A DNA stretch of 64,000 nt from Buxus sempervirens. Taxonomy: Eukaryota > Streptophyta > Magnoliopsida > Buxales > Buxaceae. A program made the translations under genes and the position numbers. The stretch covers positions 37,841,520 through 37,905,519 of the forward strand of contig OX387192.1 of the NCBI GenBank assembly GCA_947561395.2, given 5' to 3'. Below the pieces are notes generated by a model that searched no databases, was not told the origin of the DNA, and saw only the letters and a program-made list of their open reading frames with translations. Below are positions 20,006 to 33,467 of this stretch, one piece after another; position 1 is the first letter of the stretch, and each line of letters starts with the position of its first letter.

Positions 20006-21853
20006 TGGCGTGGGAGACGCGTCGGGTTTGTAACTTTGTATGACCGTTTGGGTTCTATTTGTTGGCGGGAGAATCCGGGGAGTGCAGAAAACTGCGATGA
20101 GCACTTAAATTAGATTCGGGCAATTGATTCGAGCACCTATCGTCCACATACTTGGGTTGGGTCACCCACCATTCGATGGGCTCTGAAGAGATCAGATGTG
20201 TCCATTGATCATACTTTGATTTCACTAAAAACTTAAAGGTGGACCTAAGGTGCTGCGCTCAACAGATTTCTTTCAACGGACTATTTTGATTTAACGGTTG
20301 AAATTAAGATGATTTTTAAGGGACAATGGAAGAAGAGTCTTAGTAGAATATGGTTGAAAGTTATAATTAGGGTCTTGATGCCTCTTTAACAGAGGTTTCT
20401 ACTTGCTTTCAAAAGGGAAAAAGAGGAGAGTAAAAGTTCACTTGATTCATTTTAATTACTTTCTAGTATAGATTGCAATGTCAGAATGTTGCAAAGATTT
20501 GCTTTGTATGGTATTATCATTAAGGTAATTGTTTTTAGTCATAAATTGCATCTAGCTCTTTCAAGAATGATTAGAAGTAAAATAGATGCATACTTTACTT
20601 TCTATCATTTTTTACTTAATTTGATGGTAAAACCATTGGGTATTAGACTATAAAAAAAAAGTCCTTGCAAAGTACTTTTCTTCATGCCGTGTTTGGAAGT
20701 TGGGATTTCAAGAGAAAAAGAAAAGAAAACACTAAAATTCTCTTTTCCTTGGTTCCGTTGGTAACAAACAAAAAGATTTTATAAAGAAAATTTGCTAAAA
20801 AAATTCTCTGCTTTTCTGTTACTAAAATATATTTTTCTTTTGGAACTTATAACACATTACATATGAAACAAGAGAGGTTCCCCACAGAGGAAAAACGGAG
20901 ATAGAACCAAAAAATACAAAAGTAAAAAAGAAAAAGGAAAGCCTCAACTCCAATCCACAAAGAGAAAGGGACGAACCAAGTCCCATCGGCATCGCCGGTA
21001 AGAGACGACACTAAAACTAGCCGATTGCCAACTTCAACTTTATCTTCACAAGTACAACATTTGAAACGATTAATGGACTCCCCAACAAGAATTTTTGAAA
21101 CAGACGTTTTGGAGACCATGCTTATTTTACGCAAAAAGGGGGCAAAAATATAAAAAACGTGAGAGCATGCTTAAATAAGTTACATGATCAATACAGCCTC
21201 CCATCTCCTCTGTTCCTTTCATCAAGACCATAAAATTGACATACGAGAGGGGAAAACATTTTACATTCACAATCACATACAAATCCAAGATTCTTACGGC
21301 CCCAATCATTGAACTGCTTAGGCTTACAGACAACTTGCAGAGGCTGAGAGATGTCCAAGGCGAAACTGTCTTCCTCTTTCACATATAAGCATGATGTAAA
21401 TCAGGTGCACATACAATCAACTAGAAAATGCATTCCCCAGTTCCCATGTCCACTTAAAATCCCCTCGGAATTTCGCTGGATGAAGCAAGAAACTCACCAA
21501 TTGTGAAGAGTCCTCAAAAATATGTAGCTTTCACCACTTTTTCGGATAATACCTTGAAGCTACTACTAGCCTTTTAGCAGCCATCAGCACTGGTGATGAC
21601 TGAACAGGATTATACATCCTCCTAATGCAATGTAAACGAAGAAATTAATCATGTATTAGCACACAGAAATCGATAGGTAAACCAGAATGAGTTAGATTCC
21701 TAAAATTTAGTTTCCAACACTGGCCAAGAGAACAAATTAACCATATATTAGATTATTCTGAATTTTACATTCCTAAAATGCAGAATAAGGTCATTTGCCT
21801 GATCAAGGACTACTAACAGTTTCAATATCTAGATTTAATATTCACCTCTAAAA
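20006..21853. other. Intergenic region between the Agenet gene and SWC4
   Basis: Holds the Agenet promoter on the left and the SWC4 3' UTR on the right (roughly 21400-21853). Overlapping minus-strand openings at 20847-21382 are rich in Cys and Phe but match no family I know, and I do not call them genes. No terminal repeats or RNA genes seen. Confidence 0.5.
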
Positions 21854-24800
21854 TCATCCATCGGAAGCCTTTAACTTTCGAGCTCTCTTTGACTGAGGTG
21901 GTGATGGTGGTGTATCCGAAAATCTTCCAGGTGCCTTAAAAATCAGACAACATGCTATTAAGACCAGAAAAACAGATCTAGGAAACGACAAAAAAATGTT
22001 AGGGGCAGATTAGTAATTCACCTTCCTTTTGTGATCTCGTTTGCCAACTCTTTCCCCTGAAGTTACCAATTGGCTCAAACGTGAGAATTGTTACATTAAT
22101 TACAAAAAATTATACAAAGACCAGATGAAAAAGGACCATAATCAGTATCTGTGTTACCTCCAAAAGTAACAGTGTCAGGATTGAATGTCCGATCCTGATC
22201 CCCACCACGGTGAAAACGCTGAATATAATTTTAGAATAAACCATCAGTCATATAATATTTTGTACAAAGACAAAAGATATTGATGGCAGCCATTTATGAA
22301 TTAGAAGATTAAAAAAAAGGAGGGGGGAGTTCATTCTTGCTGACCTTGGGAGTGCCCAGTGTTTCTGTGTATGAACCATCACGGTGAGATGAGCCTTCTG
22401 CCTCCTTATATTGCAGCTGATCATAAAAAACAAGGATGAATAAATAATGGAAAAAGCAGTAACATTGAGAGCAATAGTTTAGATATGTTCTATCAGATTA
22501 TCAGTTATGCAGTAACATTGAGAGCAATAGATTAGATATGTTCTATCAGATTCTCAGTTATTTCAGCAAGAAATTGAGTGAATGGCCACCAGTCACCCAT
22601 ATCCAACCAATATTAATTGATGTTCCAAAACCCAGAAAATAAAAGCGTCACATTGACTTGCAAAGAAGCCAAGGCTGTCAGTGTACAAAAGACGTACTTG
22701 TTTTTAAAATGTTAAATATTACATCAAATATGTAAACCTATAAAATAACCGACCACAAGAGGGAAACCTTAACACATGTAAATTAAGATGCCAACTAAAT
22801 TATATTAGGCTTCAAAAGTAATGCGTTAGGGAGTTTAATACCAACAACCACACCAATGCCTTGTCCAACTAATGCATTAGGAGAATCTATATGAAATGGT
22901 ACAACATGAACATTATGTTTCACCTATAGAACAGCACATACTTCTGACAAGCTTAACAGGAAAAAGAAATATTCCATTAATGTATGACAAAATGCAAGGA
23001 ATAACAAAGAATACAGTGTAGCATATTTGCCAACATGGAAAAATATAAGAGTCACATAAAAGATAAAACAAAAGTAGTTATGAATACTAGAAAAGGATAC
23101 CTGCTTCTGGAGATTCAGTAGAGTTAGTATTTCTTTACGTAATTCAAGATGCTCTGCACAAACAGCTTTTGTCGGGACCCTTGGTTTTAAATTAACCTGT
23201 AAATTGAAAAGAAAGTCATTCATGGAGACCACTTGAAACATGTATCACCGGGAGAAGTTTTTGCTTACAAAAGAAAATTAACTTTTTTGCAACTTCTTAT
23301 ACATCTCGTTATAGAAGTATATGCATAATAAATAACTGGAAGATCAATTAACTTTCTGCCAAACATAAAGGACAAGGAATCTAATTGTGAACAATCTCTT
23401 CCCAAGAGAACATCAAAAGCCTATAATCTGGTTAAAATTATAATAGAGATAACCAGATGGGTAAGGAATATACAAGCTTAGGACATGCTTCTACCACCCA
23501 ATTTCAGAAAGAACATTCTTCAATAAAAAGATAGGGGAGAAGAGGCTAGCATCCTGATATTATCATCTGGAAAATACTTCTTTTCAACAGAAATGTACAA
23601 AATAAAACATGCAACAGGTCTAAGGACCCATAGATTTATCACTGTTTTAAGTAGCAATGAAAAAACAAACCTCAAGATCTTGTAAAGTCTGTTCGACCCG
23701 CTTGATAGTCCGAAGCCCGGCAGATGAGCTTGCAGCTTGCACCATTTGATCAAGCACATTTGTTCTCAAATATACTCGGAGCTGAAAATATTTACAAGCA
23801 ATCAGGCATATTCTCAAGTTTAAAAATCTGGAATGTTTAACCATCAGTCAGTTATTTAGGAAAACCTCCCAACTTAGCTATATGAAACAAACCTAATAAA
23901 AGCAAAAAAATTTCTCAAAGCGAACTTAACTGGGAACCACCTCAAAATTTTGTTTTACTTTATTATTTTACCGTTCAAGGAGGAGGGGTTTAAGGAGGGA
24001 GAGGGGGTGGGGGTTGGTTGGTTGGGAGAGCACAATATAAAATCTGGCAACAAGGTGCCAATTTGAAAAATTCAATCAACACTCTTACCATACGAAGTGC
24101 TGCAGGGATAGAGGAAATATCTGCCATCAATGATGGGGGTGAAACTGTAGTAACTTGGCTGGAAGGCACTACTGATTCAACAGCAATGGTAGGCTTCTCA
24201 GTACTTTCTGGATCAGCACTGGATGTCACAGGTAACTCCACCTCTTCAGCACCCTAAAACATAAAAAAATTGACACAAATTAATTAAGTCTACTAGTCAG
24301 ACAAGCTGCAGAAACAATACGATATCTATATTAATTTTGGGGGGAAAAAAGGAAGCAAATTGTCTTCCTTGCAGTAGTATTTATTGAATTTCAAGTAAAC
24401 CACAGCAATTAACACATTAGGTGGCATTCCAACAAATAAGTAATAAAAGACTAGTATAACAAAAATATGAATCAAACTAAATTTTAGTTCTAAACTAGAA
24501 GTTTAGAAGAGGAGAGATGAGCAGACTAAATTTTTTGTTTGTCTCCGTTTAGAATTTTATCTATTCAACAATTTCCTGATCGACTGTCACATGCAGCTTA
24601 TATTTTAGAACTTTTTCCTTTCCTAGTTTTAAAGGTCCAGCTACATAGGAAAATTAGGAGAGATAAAAGGATGCAATAAAGAAGAAACAAATAAAGGCTC
24701 AAGAAATGGAGCTTGAAATAAATGCAAGCAGAAGAGGAACAAAACCAATTTTAACACTAAGGAAATTGTTATGACCAAAGCTGAAACATGGTGGCATTTC

Positions 24801-27800
24801 AGGTACCATTATAGCAATACAGAAACACAGCATTGCTGCTGAGTATGTCATACGGATGTCACTTCAAACAGATCACCCAAATAATGTGTCAGATTAACCA
24901 GAAAACACAAGTCTCCAACTGGATAGCCACACACTCCAACTGGTGAACCTATTGGTCATTAGCCATAAACTTATAAAGAAGAGAGAGAGGGAGAGCATCT
25001 GGCACCAAAATTTCAGTTCTCATTCAATTATAAAAGCAGCCCACTAATCACAGTCAAAATAAAGATTTGTGGTAACGGGCAAAGATGAGAATCTTTTCTA
25101 GTAATATAAGTTTTTTTTTTTTTGGGGGAAAGTTAATGAAGAGAGAGGAAAGTAAAATATGATATTGAATGAAAAGCTACGTCATATATAGCCTATACTA
25201 ACATGCATTTCCTCTTATCACTTAATAAATATAAAAGCTACCACTTAATCAAAAGAGGACAAGTGAACATCAAATTCAACACTTACTTTTGCAAGCATGC
25301 GTGACTCCGTTATTCGCTTGGCTTCAGCAAGAACCTGAGAGAAAGAAGCAAGTGATACAAATATACTCCAGTGCAAATTTGAGTTATAGCTAAGAAATAA
25401 TTACAATAAGAAATTTGGATATTGTAATGTCCAAAAAAAGATTTTATACCTCAGCATCCTTGCGCTCTTGCTGCTTCGTTTGAGAAAGAACCATGGACAA
25501 TGCACGCTTGCGTTCAATCTCTTGTGCAATATTGTAGGGTTCCTGCATAAAGGAAAAATATAAGAATTAAATAGCAATATTTGACCTCTGATTCATGTAA
25601 TTGACATGATATGGTCAAACAGAAGGCAGATAATATAGAAGAGATTTGAAACAACCAAGAGATGCCCTACCTTAACCAGAGGGTGCTCAGAAACGTCAAC
25701 CGGGGACATAGATCTTGCAATCACAATAGCTCGAGATACTGTAAACAAATACAATAATTATTTTTAAAAAAAAAGGATCCAGCTGGTAAGCTGGAGCTTT
25801 TACCATAGAAAATCATTGGGTGAATAAAAGAAAATTTCGGACCATAATATTCAGTTTTCTTACTGACTGATTGATCTTGGAGCGTGAGTTTGAATGTCTT
25901 GTTCAATTCATGGTCCATTTTCAATCAACTACGAGTGGCATTTTTGTTTGGGTATTGAGGGTATGCAAGATGGCTAGGGATTATTTTTGTATATTAGTTC
26001 TTAGCTGCTCCACTGTACCAATTACACTTGCTTTACATTATATATATATACTTCATTACTGATAAAAAAAATATATTGTTTAGTTACCAAGGAAGTTGTG
26101 TAGGACAAAAATAAATATGTGAAAGAAAAGAAAGTAAAGAAAAAGGGAAGCGACTGTGTAGTCTAATGGTTCATTAATAAGAAATCTTTCCTGAACTGAT
26201 GCAAAGAAGGATAATATAGTCTCAAAAAGAATATAAATGTGATGACTTTCCATTATGTTCCCCAATTTTGCAGTATTTTTTTGGGGGGGGGAATATGATG
26301 GATCGTATGGAAAAAGGCTTCTTTTTTTCGTGCACAATCAAATAGGCTGCACCACTCTCTAATAGTTAAAAGTTTGAAAACCCAAAAACATGCAGGAAAG
26401 TTTAGTTTTCTTCATTTTCACAGAAATTCTAAGTTTCCAACATCCTCCTGCTAACCAAGCCAAAAGCCCAGAAGATCAAAAACTTAGAAATATCACCATC
26501 ACACTAAGTATACAACGAAGGACTGAAACATAAAATCCATATTGTATTATTTACCTACAAACAATAGCAAAGGAGAGAACTCCATGATGAAGAACATCAG
26601 AGACAATCAAGCATGAAATGGAAGTACCTGTATAATAACGATTTTTCAATTCCTCCACAGTCCGAGATGATGGAAACCTATCAGCTATTACAATGAACCG
26701 GAGATCAAACTGTTCACATAATTCGAACAATTGATCCGTCTCTTCTTTTGTCCACATCTGAATAAAGACAATTTAAAACTGTATAAAATCAAGTCCATCA
26801 AGAGCATATGGAGTGCAACTTTAACACAAAAGACACTATTAGGTAAAGAAACAATAGCATTGAGAATCAATAGATTCTTAAAAGCAATTAAATCCGTCAT
26901 CTTGGATCAATTATCCATAAAGAGAGGGATATTGACAAAGATGTTACATAGAAAAGTATCCCACTCAAACTAATAGAAAAATATTACGATACAGCCATTA
27001 TTAGAATGTTTCGTATTAATGAAGCAACATACGGATAATATGAACGTTGTTAAGATGGAGATGTTGAGACAGATGTGTGTAAAGACTAGGAAAAATGGGG
27101 TAAGGAATTAACTTAACCAACAGCATCTAGCTGTTAGTAAAGAGGAGATTATAGGATAATAGGTTAAGAAATTTTGAACCTATAGAGTGAAAAACTATGG
27201 AGGCAGCTGTGAGAAGGTATTGACCGTGTGGAAGATCTAATTGGGTAAGAGAAAGACCAAAGAGAACTTGGTAAGAATCAATTTAAAAGGATTTCATGTT
27301 CATAAGTATAGATATGTTTCTTGAAAGAGTGGGATGGAGGAACATGATTGGTGTTGTTGACCCATTTAGTGGAGGGACAGCATTTTGTTATCATTATACT
27401 TGAGTCTGTAGTAGCAAGCCACCACAAGATATATGATTGAACTGATGTTACTGAAAGTGAAGTCCTACACAACATTTTTTTTTGGATTGGTAATGAGATC
27501 ATATATTAGAAGAGAAGTCCTACACAACATTCAATAATCTTTATAATTATTTTGCCATTCACAAATTTGAATAGTGAAAACTAAAATGAAGATGCATGCT
27601 TCAGCAATGGTAACAAGAAGGATAGATGGTTTTGCAAGGGTAAATTTACAGCATAGAAAGAGTAAAAATTTTAAAATGTCTAAATTGTCTTTAACAGAGT
27701 AATCAATATCAAGCAATCAATTAGGTTCAAAACTAAATGAAACAACATTCACTTGGTAAAACCCAGTAAAATAAATTTTTACAAATGTTTATGATGCCAA

Positions 27801-30800
27801 GAACACCAAAGTCTTACTTTGGAAAATGATCCCCTCTGACATCAGGATTGTGAGGATAATCACATTATAATAAAGTTCAAGATTGTTGCCAATAATTGGG
27901 CTATACATTGAAGTGGATATTTCAAAGTATAAACAGAAATTTCAAAGGTTGAAGTTGAAACATTGAAGGGGGTATTTTGAAGTAAGCATTAAAAAAATTG
28001 AAATTTCAAAGCATGAATTTCAAGATCATCTTCTTTGATCAAAGTCATCATTTTTTGTCAACAGTAGCAATCAAAATCACAATCCTCAAAACTCATCATC
28101 ATCAGTACTTTCTTTTTGGTTGTCGTCCTGTTTGACCCTCACATTTTCATCAAAGTCATCATTTACTTCATCAATGTACTCTTCTTCACAGTGTCCACTT
28201 GCATCAATCAGCAAGAAATAACAGACAGCTTTTAAGGCACTGATAAACGCGGTCAAAGCAACACCACTTGCTTCTACATCATTTTAGACAAATTGCTTAC
28301 TCTGGCTTAAAACACTGTCCCAATATTCAATTAAATTTTTTGTTTTTCTCTTTATTCCGCATAAAAAAAGGACCAATTCTCTAGAAAGCTCCCATTCCTC
28401 TTACCTGAATCTACATGCCTTATTTCCATTTGAACATTTCTCTCACTCTCACAGAATTCAAAGCGACAATACATGCAATAATTATCGAATCACCAAAAGA
28501 AGAAGAAGAAGAAGATGATGATGATGATTATGAAATTCGGAAACATTTTCACAAAATTAATTAATAAAACTCTAATATATGCACTTTTCCTTCTTGACGT
28601 GTTAAAAAAATGAATAAAAATCTTAAGTATTCATTATCATGACTAGTACTTAGCAAAATACAGGAAAAATGAAAATCTGAACATTAAAAATTGATATTAG
28701 TACCTACAGGGTCAGTCAAATGCTTTTCGTACTCCTCATCTGAATACTTAACAATGTCGATGGACTGCACCAAAGTAATTAAGATATTAAAGTTTACTGT
28801 CTGAGACAGAATGGGAAAGGCAACTGGGAAAAAAAATTACATATCATGTCATACAAATTGAATAAGGAACAGAACAGCTGCACCTTGTTATACTTGGCAA
28901 AAGAATAATCTCCTGTCGGCGGAACACCATTTGCAACTCTGACCTGCAAAATGAAACAATGGATAGAGCAACAATACAAGGGTACCATTTTGGCAACAAA
29001 ACACACCATCAATAACTGTTCCTTTTGTCTTTTATTTTGATCAATCAATATTAGTGTGTCTCACTGGCATTGAAATTGCATAAAGTAAGAGAACATACCC
29101 AGTGGTAAAGTTGCAAATTATCTGTTCGAGCTGAATTTGTAAATGGGAGCCATTGCCAGGTGATCTGCAAGCATTGTCGCAATCACTTTTGTAAAAGAAA
29201 TTTACAAATACAGAAAAGATATAGATAGGAGTCTAGAACAGATCATTTAACCAATTTAGGGCAGAAATATTACAACAAGAAGAAAAATATTAAGTAAGAG
29301 AAAAATTAAATGCGAAAGGCTCAACTCAAGCCATTATATTTCAGGGACATGAGGATGTCCAAGTGGAAGACGGGATAGCACCACAAACTATGCACACTTT
29401 TTTTTTCAGTGAAGCCTACATGCTTAGCAATCTATTACCAAAAAGTAAGAAGAAAAATACAAGAAAAACCCATAGGTGAAGAGAAAAACATGACCGAAAT
29501 AAAGCCCAAAAAAAAGGAAAAAGAAATTCATAGTATGGACTGGCAGTCAATCGGTTGAATGAAGATTGGATCTCCTCTGATACACATTCAAATTAAACTT
29601 TAGTTAGACTTACCAATTTTTGATTGGGTAGTCAATCGAAATTTGGGTACGCATGTTCATATTTGAGATTTAACAGACTTTTGGCATCGTAATCCATACT
29701 TGAATTCAATCACCGCTTGAGTATTGAAAACAATTAATAATCAATTCTGTTCTTATGATGAATCAAACCAGCTAATGAAAGGCCTTAAACAGCTAAAACC
29801 AGTAGAGCTGTAACAAAGCAAGCTAATGAACGAGAGCTCAACGTAAAGCTCAATTAGGAAGAGATTTGTCTGTCTAACATAGCTCCATATAAGAGCCCAC
29901 AACCATCCACCACCACCACACCCCCCCGGCGCGAAGTTATTTTCTGACGTTGAAAAAAAAGAAGAAAAAAGGCCATCACCTCTCAAAATAAATACATATT
30001 CAAACCCTCTATTTAAAATCTCTTCAAAGTTCGAACTTCATGATACAATTTCTTTTCAAAGGATCTGACATTTCTTTTAACCAAAAGAAGGAGCCTTACA
30101 GATTCGTAATTGAGGGGAATATTCTCTGGTTAACAGTAATAGTTTGTGCCATCTTAATCAAATCAACCGTAAAAGTCCACTTGCCACCATGCTTATTAAC
30201 TGCTGGCAAGAACTTCAGCAGAACCACCTACATTTTCTAGGAGATGCAAAATTTTATGTACTTAGAGAAACGGACAATTGGAGAACCACATCGTAACATC
30301 AGTTACACAGTGATAAAACTCATTTAAAATTTGAAGTTTCAACAGTAGAGTTTACACAAAATCCAATCGAGTTTTGTATATTTCCAAGAATGAGAGTAAA
30401 CAAAATGTTAAAGTCATTCTGTTACGAATCCTAATTTCTGCTTAAGTTTCTTCAAACACATAATTTCAGTGAGGAATTGATAAAACCAGAGTTCTATCAA
30501 TGAAAAATAAAGGAAAAAAAAACAAGTAGAGAAGAAGAAGATGGTTTCATCACTTTGATGGGATCAGTCCCCCATCAGTAACTTAAACAATGAAAATAAA
30601 CCAATTTATAGGGCCTATTGAAAGCAATTAAAGAAAGCTACTAGCAAAAAGGAAAATGTTGTCAAAATAAATAAGCTAACAATCAGCTCAGTATCAAGAG
30701 AATGGAATTAGGTTCTAACGGGCATAAACCCTAATTTTCCCAATTCAAGCAGAAAGTTGAAGTTTCAGCTTTAAAACCCTAACGACACATGGAAAAATAT

Positions 30801-31113
30801 GAAAATATGTCACCTTTTCCTTGTCTAGTTGAGATCGCCGTTTCAAGTGAGCGACGTCAATCGATGGCATGAGGGGCGCCAAACCACCTGTAAGCGCGTA
30901 AACCTAGAATTCCAAAAGCAAAATAAGACACAATCGACAACATTAAACGAAAACAATAAGCGAATGACGAGGAGAAAAAAATTGCGTAATTATTCATACC
31001 TCCCGAGATATGCCATCTGGTTTTCTTTGAGAATCCTTCTGGGGTCGAGGTTTCTTGTCCTGCGTTGCACAGAAGGAGGCTTTGGGCAAGCCAAGAATGT
31101 CCTTCGCATCCAT
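21854..31113 (-). CDS. SWC4: SWC4 / DMAP1 homologue, subunit of SWR1 and NuA4 chromatin complexes
   Basis: Sixteen exons with consistent phase, 448 aa: 31113-31000, 30903-30814, 29164-29099, 28943-28884, 28764-28708, 26757-26628, 25738-25671, 25542-25450, 25334-25287, 24253-24089, 23781-23671, 23196-23101, 22416-22345, 22218-22158, 22056-22022, 21934-21854. The N terminus [11 protein letters not shown] and a Pro/Lys-rich segment lead into [20 protein letters not shown] and a SANT/Myb-like domain at about residues 130-175 ([20 protein letters not shown], then [18 protein letters not shown]). A helical [20 protein letters not shown] stretch and a C-terminal DMAP1-type region follow ([37 protein letters not shown]), ending in a basic tail ([12 protein letters not shown]). 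In yeast and plants this subunit is shared by the SWR1 complex, which deposits H2A.Z, and the NuA4 acetyltransferase. Arabidopsis SWC4 is about 440 aa. All conserved blocks are present and no disruption is seen. Confidence 0.95.
22456..22561. repeat. Tandem duplication of 53 bp in an SWC4 intron
   Basis: GCAGTAACATTGAGAGCAAT begins at 22456 and again at 22509; the two 53 bp units differ at about two positions. It lies in the intron between exons 12 and 13. Confidence 0.85.
26990..27290 (+). mobile_element. Decayed RTE-type LINE, 3' part, in an SWC4 intron
   Basis: Plus-strand translation gives [20 protein letters not shown], then after decay EAAVRRY and RERPKRTW. This follows the C-terminal RTE pattern (KMSVAEMRMLRWMCGKTRKD, PVRRSD, GRGRPKLTW). 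Stops are present and it is antisense to SWC4. It is the third RTE relic in an intron of this window. Confidence 0.6.
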
Positions 31114-33467
31114 GGCAGTGTTAAATCAGGGCTTGGTTTTCTCTGCTTCTTCAACACAGAGCATAAAATCGCAGGTTAAGATACGAGTTACCAACTTACC
31201 AAGACTCTCGACGGATTCGCTAACACCTTTGCCCTTTTAATAACCGACGGATTCGCGAACCCGCAGATCCATAATATCTAACTTGTTTAGTAACTTCAGT
31301 TGTTTTAAATGGCCCTTGAAGGAAACAATTTCATTGGACCAAAAGGAGCGGGCAGACCGGCTTAGGCGCCAATCTTTCTTATTGAACCATGTACTTTGGG
31401 ATGGACCACGGATCCGACTGAATGTTTTCATCTTCTTTTCACCGTGAAAGACCGCCAAAAGAAAATTCTGTTCACCGTAGAAACAGTAGTACATGTCCAG
31501 TAGACTCGATTGAGATCCTGTGGAGCTCCATTCACAGGATCATGCCATTTGAATTAAAAACCAAGGATGTGAATCCGAGTGGTTTAATTGAAAATGTTTT
31601 TTACTACTGAGACATAATTCTATGAAGGCTTCAAATAAAAATGCAGATAATAGCTACATACGATGTAAACCCTTTGTAGTTCCACCCTAGAAGGTGATTT
31701 CGAAGGCTAAAACCTAGAAGGTGATTTTGAAGCCTGAAACCCTCACTGGAGGGTGATTTCGAGGCTATTCTTTTGTGGGATCTAGGTGGGTTTATTTTGT
31801 AGTTTCAGTGGTTTGCCATTGGTTTTAAGGTTTGGCTGTCATCTCTCCTAGGCTTCTCACTTTCGTCTAGTGGTTTTGGTCTAGCAGTTTGTCTTTTCTC
31901 CCTCCATTTCCCGGTCGCTGTCACTTGAATCCTTCAGGCTCTCCTCCCCGGGTTTTGAGAACTAGAGAAGAAGAAGGGCTTTCTGTTCGTATAGATTTTG
32001 TGGTCACGGATTGCACCCTTACGAATGGCTGCGATGACAGAGGATAAAGCGGATGACCATGATGGGGACAATGGGGGGGGGGGGGGGGGGGGGGGGGGTG
32101 GCGGGCGCGTGGGTGGGTGGGTGGGTGTGTTGTTGCAGATGGTTAAGCTTTAGTGGTTTGTTAGGCACTGTAACCCTTGTGTTTATCTACTCCATTGGTT
32201 TGTTTTGTTGTATGATAGATGCTTAAGTCGTATTGGGGTTTTTAGTCGAAGGTTTTTTGTGCTTTTTGACGGTGTGGATAGTTTTGCAGCAGCACCTTGC
32301 ACGTGGGATCAGGTTTACTGTGTTGTGTTTTTATCTCTGTATTTAGTCGATCTAGTAGGAAGGTTTTGTTGAGTAGAGATGCTGAATGCCATGGTATCGT
32401 CCATACCCTCTACTTGTTAGTTTTTTTCACCCGCATGAGTATCGGTTCGCTAATTACTTTTCCACTTTTCATCACATCTTTGACGATGGTGATTTTAGCC
32501 CCTTTGATGGGATCTTCAATCTGTTTGTATACGGACCCTTTGTCAGATTCTACCCCTATTTTTTAGGTGGTTTTTGTTGCTTTGACAACAGGTCTGACAT
32601 TTGATTTAGAATTGCAACAACTTTGTTAGGATTTATGGATGTCCTATTACCTTGAAACTTCTCTATTTCTGTGGTTTCTATATGGTTTTTGTGTTATTCC
32701 TGGCTAATGGCTAATGCTTTTGTACTGTTGATATTCGTTAATGAAAGCACATAGTCTGGCTTGGTCATAAAAGAAAAAGGATGGTTAACTTTGCTCTCAA
32801 AGCAAAGAACTCATAGTAATTGAATATGTAACCTGTTCCATTATAATAGATTTATTGCCAATGAGCCCTTATCCTTTTTCTAATATAACTTCTATGTCCT
32901 AATTAATAACTTATATCCTCATCTTATATAAATGAGAGACGATAGATTCTAACTTGCTATTTTTTTCTTAGAAAAATAACCCACTATTTTGCAAAGATTT
33001 TTATATATCAAAGATTTACTAATGTTTGTTGTCATATGGATATATATGTCTAGTGGACTCACTAGTCACTCCTAGAGGTTAAAATTCAAAAAAAAAAAAA
33101 ATAATTGGTAAACTTATTTTTTCAATCAAAATTTCAATCGAAATGGTAATTGATAACAACTATCAATTGTTGCTTTTGATAAGTTGATCAGGTTTTGTTG
33201 GAGCTAAGCGTAGCGACTAAATTCTTGTTGGGAGATTTTTTTTTTTCCTTGTTGGGAGATCTTATGATTTCAATTTGATAGGAATATATCGATTACAACT
33301 TTTTGGGTAATTTTGATGGTTGCTGTTATGATCTAATTAAAATTCGATGTTTTGCATTAAAGTTGGTTGATTGTAAAATCCCTTGTCATGGTTTGATAAT
33401 ATATATATATAATTTTTATTTTTTAAAAAGGGAGGAAGGAGGCTACCAGTGTGGCCAACTCCCCTGA
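31114..33467. other. SWC4 promoter and adjoining non-coding region
   Basis: The left end is the SWC4 promoter. At 31690-31765 the phrase AAGGTGATTTCGAAG and close variants occur three times. From 31900 to 32800 the sequence is T/G-rich with short openings (32297-32604) of no recognisable family; the end near 32700-32780 resembles a polyadenylated transposon or gene tail. I see no intact gene. Confidence 0.45.
32073..32130 (+). repeat. 26-base poly-G run followed by a (GTGG)n stretch
   Basis: Positions 32073-32098 are all G, followed by GGCGGGCGCG and four GTGG-type units to about 32130. G-quadruplex formation is likely in vitro. The exact length is uncertain, since long G runs are prone to sequencing error. 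Confidence 0.9.

Noticed and set aside
20847-21382. Cys-rich minus-strand frames downstream of SWC4
   Set aside because: Several short overlapping frames with no conserved motif, partly inside the probable SWC4 3' UTR.
32297-32604. Overlapping frames after the poly-G run as a coding gene
   Set aside because: Very Phe/Tyr/Ser-rich translation of T-rich sequence, no homology; looks like untranslated or transposon tail sequence.
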